Shown piece by piece: positions 1-5,349 of a DNA stretch of 6,636 bases. Location: positions 1 through 6,636 of the forward strand of contig CAJGDL010000094.1 in the NCBI GenBank assembly GCA_904502075.1, in the 5' to 3' direction. Each line of letters starts with the position of its first letter. Position 1 is the stretch's first letter. The notes below the pieces were generated by a model. The model searched no databases. It saw only the letters and a program-made list of their open reading frames with translations, and was not told where the DNA came from. The translations under genes were made by a program, and so were the position numbers. Source of the stretch: an uncultured Alistipes sp. Its GTDB lineage: Bacteria > Bacteroidota > Bacteroidia > Bacteroidales > Rikenellaceae.

Positions 1-80
1 AAATAATTAAAGGCGTTTGACCGCTTTTTGTATGGTGTAAACCAACCCATAATATCAATTGTAAGGATTTAGGAGCAATA

Positions 81-108
81 AATTCAAAATTAAAAATTCA
101 AAATTATC
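81..108. repeat. 14-base tandem direct repeat, AT-rich
   Basis: AATTCAAAATTA occurs at 81-92 and again at 95-106, giving two units with a 14-base period that differ only in their last two bases. Low-complexity AATTC/AAAATT repeats of this kind are common in intergenic DNA of AT-rich Bacteroidota spacers (general knowledge, not checked here). No function is evident. Confidence 0.6.
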
Positions 109-127
109 TTTTCATAGAACTCCCATA

Positions 128-161
128 TTTCCTTAACCTCTTTATCTCCTTAATATTTTTG
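128..161 (+). promoter_or_regulatory. Weak candidate Bacteroidota-type promoter pointing at the hairpin elements
   Basis: TATTTTTG at 154-161 matches the Bacteroidota -7 consensus TAnnTTTG exactly on the plus strand. The expected -33 TTTG is present only as TTTC at 128-131, with a 22-base spacer instead of the usual 19-21. Transcription would start around 167-170, just before the first hairpin element at 176. In an AT-rich stretch such a match can easily arise by chance, so this is only suggestive. Confidence 0.2.
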
Positions 162-175
162 TTTTTCCCAGCCCC

Positions 176-301
176 AATTTTTGATTTTAGAGGAGCAGAT
201 TTTTCTTCGACCGACGATTGGTAAGGATGGGTTGTACTTTGGGTACTACCCATTCTTGCCAAGCAAGGAGAAGGAAAAGATGCCCTATAAAATCGAAAAT
301 T
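176..301 (+). repeat. Long imperfect-palindrome (hairpin) element, copy 1
   Basis: A roughly 126-base near-palindrome. The outer stem pairs 176-189 with 288-301, then there is a G190/A287 mismatch, then 191-193 with 284-286, a bulged A194, and 195-197 with 281-283. A tandem G-A/A-G mismatch (198-199 against 279-280) follows, then 200-208 with 270-278. After a 7/5-base internal loop (209-215, 265-269) the apical stem pairs 216-232 with 248-264, with mismatches at A217/G263. It is capped by a T233/T247 mismatch and GTAC (234-237) with GTAC (243-246) around the loop TTTGG. The same geometry recurs 128 bases downstream. Orientation is given as plus because wobble pairs are G-T only when read on this strand. 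It could be a structured RNA, a small non-autonomous mobile hairpin, or a terminator-like structure; I do not recognise the family. Confidence 0.8.
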
Positions 302-302
302 A

Positions 303-429
303 AATTTTTGCATTTTAGAGGAGTAAATTTAGTGCCGCCCGAAATTTGACTCGGAAGGGCTGTACTTTTCGTACTGCCCTTTCGGGGCAAATGAGAAGGC
401 GCAAAATTTACCCTATAAAATCAAAAATT
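303..429 (+). repeat. Long imperfect-palindrome (hairpin) element, copy 2
   Basis: Second member of the pair, offset by exactly 128 bases from copy 1 from 184/312 to 294/422 with no indel. The outer stem pairs 303-310 with 422-429 (C311 bulged), then 312-317 with 416-421. A G318/A415 mismatch follows, then 319-321 with 412-414, a bulged A322, 323-330 with 404-411, an A331/A403 mismatch, and 332-336 with 398-402. The internal loop is again 7/5 bases (337-343, 393-397). The apical stem pairs 344-360 with 376-392 (A349/G387 mismatch), then come a T361/T375 mismatch and GTAC (362-365) with GTAC (371-374) around TTTTC. Its outer arm overlaps the dnaJ stop codon (428-430). Sequence identity to copy 1 is high only in the outer arms and at the tip. 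Confidence 0.8.
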
Positions 430-1582
430 ACCGGAAGAAGCTCTTCATCCGCTCAAATATATTCTGATTCTTGACCGAAGACGCCTTCTTGAAGGAGGGT
501 TGCTCGGCGAGCTGCTCAACCAGACGCTTCTCCTCGGAGGAGAGTTTGTCGGGAATGGTGATATCTACAACTACCAGAATATCGCCACGGCCGTAGCCGT
601 TGACATCGGGAAGACCCTTGCCACCCAAGCGAAGCACTTTGCCGGCGTGGGTACCCGGAGCGATCTTGATCTTGGCGCGACCATCCACGGTGGGCACCTC
701 GACGGTTCCGCCCAGCAGGGCCGTAGTTACGGTGATGTTGAGGTTGTGGATCAGGTCGTTGCCATCGCGGATGAGTTCCATATCGGGTTCCTCCTCGATG
801 AGCACCTGAAGGTCACCGCTCACCCCGCCACGACGGGCGGCATTGCCTTTGCTGCTGACGGTGAGCACCATTCCCTCGCCCACTCCGGCCGGGATCTTGA
901 TCTCCACCACCTCTTCGCCACGCAGCGTACCCTCGCCCTTGCACTTGTCGCAGGGGTTGGTAATCACCTGCCCCGTACCGCCACAGGTGGGACAGACACC
1001 CTGGGTCTGCATGCGCCCAAAGAAGGTGTTCTCGACACGCATCACATAGCCCGAGCCGTTACAGGTGGAGCAGGTGGAGTAGCCATTGGAATCCTTGGCC
1101 CCCTTACCTCCACATTGGTCACAGGCCACGGTCTTGGTGATCTTCAGTTTCTTAGTCGTACCGCTTGCGATCTCCTGCAGGGTCAGGCGCACCTTGACAC
1201 GGATGTCGGAGCCGCGGCTCACGCGCGGGCCGCCACCCGAGGAGCGGAAACCACCCCCAAAGTGACCTCCGAAGATATCACCGAACTGCGAGAAGATGTC
1301 CTCCATGGAGAATCCTCCGCCGAAACCACCGCCAAAGCCACCTCCCGCAGCACCGCTCATGCCGGCATGGCCGAACTGGTCGTAGCGGGCTCGCTTGTCG
1401 GGATTCGAGAGGACATCGTAGGCCTCGGCGGCCTCCTTGAACTTCTCCTCCGCCTCCTGATCGCCCGGATTCTTGTCGGGATGGTATTTGATGGCCGCCT
1501 TGCGGTAGGCCTTCTTGATCTCGTCTGCATTGGCATTCTTCTGAACACCAAGCACCTCATAATAATCGCGCTTTTCAGCCAT
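428..1582 (-). CDS. dnaJ: Chaperone protein DnaJ (Hsp40)
   Basis: Co-chaperone that delivers unfolded proteins to DnaK and stimulates its ATPase in the cytoplasm. The 384-residue product has the full class I layout. The J domain occupies about residues 5-70, with the HPD triad at 34-36. A Gly/Phe-rich linker (about 71-118) follows, then a zinc-binding region with four CxxCxGxG repeats (154-161, 171-178, 197-204, 211-218), then the substrate-binding C-terminal beta domains to about residue 345. The length is normal for the family and no key residue is missing. The ATG at 1582 gives the standard start MAEKRDYYEVLGV. An AAAGAAG stretch upstream is at best a weak ribosome site. The gene follows grpE by 22 bases and is the last gene of the run; its TAA stop lies in the outer arm of the hairpin element at 303-429, which may act as or replace a terminator (inference). 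Confidence 0.98.
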   Translation of the reverse strand: MAEKRDYYEVLGVQKNANADEIKKAYRKAAIKYHPDKNPGDQEAEEKFKEAAEAYDVLSNPDKRARYDQFGHAGMSGAAGGGFGGGFGGGFSMEDIFSQFGDIFGGHFGGGFRSSGGGPRVSRGSDIRVKVRLTLQEIASGTTKKLKITKTVACDQCGGKGAKDSNGYSTCSTCNGSGYVMRVENTFFGRMQTQGVCPTCGGTGQVITNPCDKCKGEGTLRGEEVVEIKIPAGVGEGMVLTVSSKGNAARRGGVSGDLQVLIEEEPDMELIRDGNDLIHNLNITVTTALLGGTVEVPTVDGRAKIKIAPGTHAGKVLRLGGKGLPDVNGYGRGDILVVVDITIPDKLSSEEKRLVEQLAEQPSFKKASSVKNQNIFERMKSFFR

Positions 1583-1604
1583 TTCGTTCTTCTTTGTTTA
1601 GGAT

Positions 1605-2192
1605 CTATTCACCGACTACTACCTTGGCAAAACGCAACACCTTGTCGCCCAACATATAACCCGTCTGCACGACATCGATCACCTTGCCCTTCTGCTCCTC
1701 GCCGGCGGGGAACTTGGCCACGGCCTCCATCAACTCCTCGTCGAAGGGAAGTCCCTTGGCCTCGATGGCAACCACCTTCTTCTGTTTGAGGGTCTCGGTG
1801 AACTTCTGTGCGATGAGCTCCACGCCCTTGCGCAGGGCCTCCACATCGTCGCTTTTGGCCATCGCCTCCACAGCACGCTGCACATCGTCCACCACCGGAA
1901 GCACCGCCTTCAAGACATCCTGACCACCGGTCTCGACAAGCTCCATCTTCTCACGCAGGGTACGCTTGCGGTAGTTGTCGAACTCGGCCTGCAGGCGCAC
2001 ATACTTATCCTTCCACTCGGCAACCAACTCTTCGGCCGTCGGAGTGGCCGGCTCTGCCATTGTGTCAGTCTCGGTGGCCGACTCCTCTGCCACATTGGCA
2101 CTCTTTGCGTTTTCGGTCTCGGGGTTCAGCGTTGCATCGAGGTTTTCAGCCTCTACGCCATGCTGCTCATTATCAACATTTTGCTTTGTCAT
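1605..2192 (-). CDS. grpE: GrpE, nucleotide exchange factor for DnaK
   Basis: Dimeric cytoplasmic factor that releases ADP from DnaK, working with DnaJ encoded directly downstream. From the chosen ATG (2190-2192) the product is 195 residues. It starts with an acidic, Glu/Thr/Ala-rich tail of about 45 residues, followed by the long-helix region (AEELVAEWKDKYVRLQAEFDNYRKRT) and the C-terminal beta domain carrying the GrpE signature VIDVVQTGYMLGDKVLRFAK near the end. An in-frame ATG at 2226-2228 would add 12 residues (MFFGKNRIKNRD). I prefer the inner start because those 12 codons are AT-rich, use AGA and ATA, and look unlike the rest of the gene, while the acidic tail begins right after MTKQ. 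Neither start has a good Shine-Dalgarno site. No CIRCE element (TTAGCACTC inverted repeat) is visible upstream, so HrcA control is not supported. Confidence 0.93.
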   Translation of the reverse strand: MTKQNVDNEQHGVEAENLDATLNPETENAKSANVAEESATETDTMAEPATPTAEELVAEWKDKYVRLQAEFDNYRKRTLREKMELVETGGQDVLKAVLPVVDDVQRAVEAMAKSDDVEALRKGVELIAQKFTETLKQKKVVAIEAKGLPFDEELMEAVAKFPAGEEQKGKVIDVVQTGYMLGDKVLRFAKVVVGE

Positions 2193-2244
2193 ATCTCTGT
2201 TTTTTATTCTATTCTTTCCAAAGAACATATTCTATATTTTCAAA

Positions 2245-2967
2245 TTATATACCAAGGATAAAGATGGCGGGACGCTTCTGCAAGTCGGGGAGCGCCGTAC
2301 GTCGCCACTCGGCCACCGTAAGGGTCTTGATAAACTCCCCCTCGGAGGTCAGGTCGAGGGCGATGGTCAGTTTTGTTTCGCCGCGACACACCTCCAGGAG
2401 CTGCTCCACGAGTTTGAGGTTGCGATAGGGAGCCTCGATAAAAAGTTGGCTCTGGTGCTCGGCGCGGGCCCGCTGCTCAAAGTGACGGATGGCTCGGGCG
2501 CGCTCCGCAGGCTTCACGGGTAGGTAGCCGTTGAAGGCGAAGGATTGGCCGTTGAGCCCCGAAGCCATCACGGCCATCAGGATCGACGAAGGGCCCACCA
2601 AGGGGACCACGCGAATACCGCGGCGGTGGCAAAGTTCGACCACCAAGGCCCCCGGATCGGCCACTCCGGGGACTCCCGCCTCGGAGATCACCCCCGCAGA
2701 ACGCCCCTGCATCAGTGGCTCCACCAAGGCCTCCACCTCGCGTCCGGCCACCGTATGTTCGTTCAACTCGCGAAACTCCAACTCTTCGATCGCTCGCCCG
2801 AGGCGGCACTTCGACAAAAAGCGACGAGCCGTGCGGGTATTCTCCACGATGAAGTAGTCGAGCGAGGCCATCACCTCGCGGTTCTTCGCGGGCAGCACCT
2901 CCCACACATCGCCATCATCGGCAATCGGACAGGGCAGCAGATAGAGGGTTCCTAACTTATTCTCCAT
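2245..2967 (-). CDS. SAM-dependent methyltransferase, tetrapyrrole methylase fold, short RsmI-like
   Basis: The 240-residue product belongs to the tetrapyrrole (corrin/porphyrin) methylase superfamily and resembles RsmI, the 16S rRNA C1402 ribose 2'-O-methyltransferase. Visible motifs are GTLYLLPCPI (6-15), VENTRTARRFL (41-51), the SAM-binding loop region VISEAGVPGVADPG (93-106), VVPLVGPSS (120-128), FNGYLP (145-150) and LFIEAPYRN (175-183). Compared with typical RsmI (about 280 residues) it lacks the C-terminal extension and has PCPIADD, ENTR and SEAGVP where RsmI has ATPIGNL, EDTR and SDAGTP. It therefore looks like a separate short paralogue found in Bacteroidota; the rRNA target is not established by this sequence. 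It starts 3 bases after murF-alr. A perfect AAGGAG (2974-2979) made by the last two codons of that gene sits 6 bases before the ATG, indicating coupled translation. Confidence 0.88.
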   Translation of the reverse strand: MENKLGTLYLLPCPIADDGDVWEVLPAKNREVMASLDYFIVENTRTARRFLSKCRLGRAIEELEFRELNEHTVAGREVEALVEPLMQGRSAGVISEAGVPGVADPGALVVELCHRRGIRVVPLVGPSSILMAVMASGLNGQSFAFNGYLPVKPAERARAIRHFEQRARAEHQSQLFIEAPYRNLKLVEQLLEVCRGETKLTIALDLTSEGEFIKTLTVAEWRRTALPDLQKRPAIFILGI

Positions 2968-2970
2968 GGT

Positions 2971-5340
2971 TTACTCCTTCATATAGATTCTCTTGACACG
3001 CGCCGAGATGGAGGTCATGATCTCATAGGGAATGGTCTCCAACACCTCGGCCATCGTCTCCAGGTCGTTGCCTCTCTCGGGCGAGAAGACCACCACCTCG
3101 TCGCCCTCGCACACCTGCGGAATATCGGTTACGTCGATCATGCAGCTGTCCATGCAGACGCGTCCCACGATCGGTGCCGGAAGCCCCTGCACACGCATCG
3201 ACCAACGGCCGCACCCCAAGTGGCGATCCAAGCCGTCGGCATAACCCATGGGGATGGTGGCCAAGAGGGTGTCGCGCTCCAAACGACCGGCTCGGCCATA
3301 GCCCACGCTCTCGCCTGCCTTCAGCCGCTTGAGTTGCACGATGCGGGTGCGGAGCGTAGCCACGGGGCGCAACTCCTCGTTGTGGCGGAAGCCGAATCCA
3401 TAGAGACCGAGCCCCAGGCGACACATATCGAAGCGGGCTTCGGGGAAGCGTTCGATGGCGGCCGAGTTGGCCGTATGGCGTAGCACCGGATAGGGCAGTT
3501 GGTCGGCAAGGCGGCGCGACATCCGATCGAATCGTTCGATTTGGGCGCGCGTATAGTCATCCTCGGCCGGTACGTCGGCACAATTCAGGTGCGAGAAGAT
3601 CGAAGCGACCTTAATCTGCCGGTTTTCGTTCAGTTGTCGGGCCAGGTCATCAATCCGATCCTCGTCGAATCCCAAGCGGTGCATTCCGGTGTCGAGTTTG
3701 ATGTGAATCGGATAGGCCGTCTCTCCGGCACGACACACCGCCTGTGTGAAGTGGTCGAGCGAACGCTGGTTGTAGATCTCGGGCTCCAAGCGGTAGCGCA
3801 CCATCTGCTCGAAACTCCCCTCGTCGGCATTGAGCACCACAATGGGCATCGAAATCCCGCGATCGCGTAACAACACCCCTTCGTCGGCAAAGGCCACAGC
3901 CAAATAGGCAAGTCCCTGATGCTGAAGAAGCTGCGCCACCTCGAAGTCGCCCGCACCATAACTTGCTGCCTTGACCATCGCCACCAAACGCGTCGAGGGC
4001 ATCAGTCGCGATCGGAAGTAGTTGAGGTTGTGAGTCATCGCATCGAGATCCACCTCCAGGCGAGTGGTGTGGCTACGCTGCTCCAAGCGGTGTACGACAC
4101 GCTCCAAGCGGCTGCGGCGCGATCCTTTGATCAGGACCACGCGACCGGCAATATCCTCTCGGCGAAGTCTATTCAAAAGCTCCTCGGTGGTTGGATAAAA
4201 GAGGCTTTCGGGGCCAAAAAGGTGAGCCATCCCACTCAACGTATCTCCCACTCCAATAAACGACCCCACACGGGCGCGTTTCACCGCTTCGGCGATCCGC
4301 TCACCGAGCACCGACCCCTCCAGGCCGCTCTGCTCAATATCGGACAGGATCAGCATCGTGGGACGCTCCCCGGCCACGGCATGGAGGTAATCCAACGCAA
4401 TGGAGAGCGAGTTGAGATCCGAATTATAGGCATCGTCGATCAGGAGCGAGCCGTGGATCCCCTCCTTGAGTTCCAGGCGCATGGCCACGGGCTCCACCGC
4501 CATGGCGTGTGGCTCCAACCCCAAAAGACGAAGCGCGGCCAAAGCCAGCGAGAAATTCACCCGCCCGGCCTCACTCTCCACCACATGCATGGGAAGTCCG
4601 ACGGGCAACTCCACAGAGGCCGCATCGCATAGGTTACGATCGGCATAGCGATCCCGAATCGCCTTGTCAAGCAAGGCATAGCGGCTGTGGTAGAGCACGC
4701 TGCGGGCCCCACGAGCCATCGTCAATTTCTCCTCTACCTTCTGCTCCAGGCTCTCGAAATTCTCCTGATGGGCCTCGCCCAACGCAGTGAAGATCACCCG
4801 ATCGGGGCGTACCATGCGCTCCAAACGGGCCATCTCCCCGGGACGCGAAATTCCGGCCTCGATCACCACCACCTCGGCCTGCATGTCGGCCATCAGGAGC
4901 GACAAAGCGACACCCAACTGCGAATTATAGCTCTTCGGGGAGCGAAACAGCCGAACCGAAGGAGGCATCAACTGCGCCATCCACTCCTTGACGATCGTCT
5001 TGCCGTTCGAGCCCACGATGGCCACCACCTCGCCCGTAAAGAGGCTGCGATGGTGTGCCGCCCAACGCTGCAACGCCTCGATGGCGTGCGCTACCACTAC
5101 GGCACCACACCCCGAAGGGAGCTCCACGGGGTACTCCAAGAGAAAGGCCTCCACGCCTCGCCGAGCCATCTCGCCGACAAAGCGGTGCGAATCGTGTCGC
5201 TCCCCTCGCATGGCCACAAAGAGGGCTCCGCGCTCGGGCGTACAGTTGCGCGAGTCGGTCACCACGAGACTTACCGAGCGATCCTCGCCCAGCAGAGTAC
5301 CACCCGTAAGGGCCGCTATGTCAGAGAGTCTGTAGTTCAT
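2971..5340 (-). CDS. murF-alr: Bifunctional UDP-MurNAc-tripeptide:D-Ala-D-Ala ligase / alanine racemase
   Basis: Two cytoplasmic peptidoglycan-precursor enzymes in one 789-residue chain. The alanine racemase half makes D-alanine, and the MurF half joins the D-Ala-D-Ala dipeptide to UDP-MurNAc-tripeptide. MurF half (about 1-420): ATP loop GSNGKT (110-115), YNSQLGVALSLL (138-149), EAGISRPGEM (161-170), DDAYNSD (302-308) and KGSRRSRLE (405-413). Racemase half (about 426-789): PLP lysine K457 in MVKAASYGAG, K548 and R555 in KLDTGMHRLGF, H622 in HTANSAA, R641 in RLGLGLYGFG, the likely catalytic tyrosine Y681 in SVGYGRAG, GYADG (699-703) and GRVCMDSCMID (726-736). All expected catalytic residues appear present in both halves. 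The fusion and length are normal for Bacteroidota. The ATG at 5340 follows AGGAG with only a 2-base spacer, which is unusually short. It lies 9 bases after mutS2. Confidence 0.97.
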   Translation of the reverse strand: MNYRLSDIAALTGGTLLGEDRSVSLVVTDSRNCTPERGALFVAMRGERHDSHRFVGEMARRGVEAFLLEYPVELPSGCGAVVVAHAIEALQRWAAHHRSLFTGEVVAIVGSNGKTIVKEWMAQLMPPSVRLFRSPKSYNSQLGVALSLLMADMQAEVVVIEAGISRPGEMARLERMVRPDRVIFTALGEAHQENFESLEQKVEEKLTMARGARSVLYHSRYALLDKAIRDRYADRNLCDAASVELPVGLPMHVVESEAGRVNFSLALAALRLLGLEPHAMAVEPVAMRLELKEGIHGSLLIDDAYNSDLNSLSIALDYLHAVAGERPTMLILSDIEQSGLEGSVLGERIAEAVKRARVGSFIGVGDTLSGMAHLFGPESLFYPTTEELLNRLRREDIAGRVVLIKGSRRSRLERVVHRLEQRSHTTRLEVDLDAMTHNLNYFRSRLMPSTRLVAMVKAASYGAGDFEVAQLLQHQGLAYLAVAFADEGVLLRDRGISMPIVVLNADEGSFEQMVRYRLEPEIYNQRSLDHFTQAVCRAGETAYPIHIKLDTGMHRLGFDEDRIDDLARQLNENRQIKVASIFSHLNCADVPAEDDYTRAQIERFDRMSRRLADQLPYPVLRHTANSAAIERFPEARFDMCRLGLGLYGFGFRHNEELRPVATLRTRIVQLKRLKAGESVGYGRAGRLERDTLLATIPMGYADGLDRHLGCGRWSMRVQGLPAPIVGRVCMDSCMIDVTDIPQVCEGDEVVVFSPERGNDLETMAEVLETIPYEIMTSISARVKRIYMKE
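2974..2979 (-). promoter_or_regulatory. Strong ribosome binding site inside the murF-alr 3' end
   Basis: AAGGAG on the minus strand is formed exactly by the last two sense codons of murF-alr (Lys788, Glu789). It lies 6 bases before the ATG of the methyltransferase, which fixes that start. It is the clearest Shine-Dalgarno site in the window and suggests translational coupling. Confidence 0.75.
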
Positions 5341-5349
5341 TGCTCCTAA

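Larger units (their letters stand above)
1..175. other. AT-rich intergenic stretch without a recognisable gene
   Basis: No reading frame here looks coding: stops are dense in all frames and the composition is far more AT-rich than the GC-rich genes to the right. It holds a 14-base direct repeat (81-108), a pyrimidine-rich tract on the plus strand (about 119-153, with CTCC, TTCC and CCTT blocks), and a small possible hairpin TGGT-GTAA-ACCA at 33-44. A fragment of a gene lying further left cannot be excluded, but nothing in 1-80 resembles a protein end that I recognise. The next 250 bases hold the hairpin elements listed separately. Confidence 0.6.

Noticed and set aside
69..79. TTAGGAGCAAT at 69-79, identical to the minus-strand sequence before the murF-alr start (5339-5349)
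   Set aside because: An 11-base match containing a ribosome-site core, but no ATG or coding frame follows at 69-79; probably chance or a common AT-rich spacer motif.
106..116. Possible end of a gene in the left 120 bases
   Set aside because: All frames are broken by stops within short distances and no protein similarity is recognisable.
104..390. Two small minus-strand reading frames (104-313 and 187-390) sharing a GST-x-ST-xx-P-x-Q-x-S pattern
   Set aside because: The shared peptide pattern comes from the conserved hairpin tip and arms. The 128-base offset puts the two in different frames, differences preserve base pairing instead of amino acids, and there is no ribosome site. They are best seen as translations of the hairpin elements.
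176..429. Integron attC sites or a CRISPR array
   Set aside because: No GTTRRRY/RYYYAAC core sites and no short identical repeats with unique spacers; there are only two long palindromes with divergent interiors.
303..429. Classical Rho-independent terminator for dnaJ
   Set aside because: On the minus strand the stem is long and interrupted by C-A mismatches, and no clear U-tract directly follows a GC-rich hairpin. A role in 3'-end formation remains possible but is not supported as a standard terminator.
500..1789. 429-residue open frame on the plus strand across dnaJ and the grpE end
   Set aside because: It lies antisense to a clearly conserved DnaJ with intact motifs. Long antisense frames are expected opposite GC-biased codons, and the product resembles no family I know.
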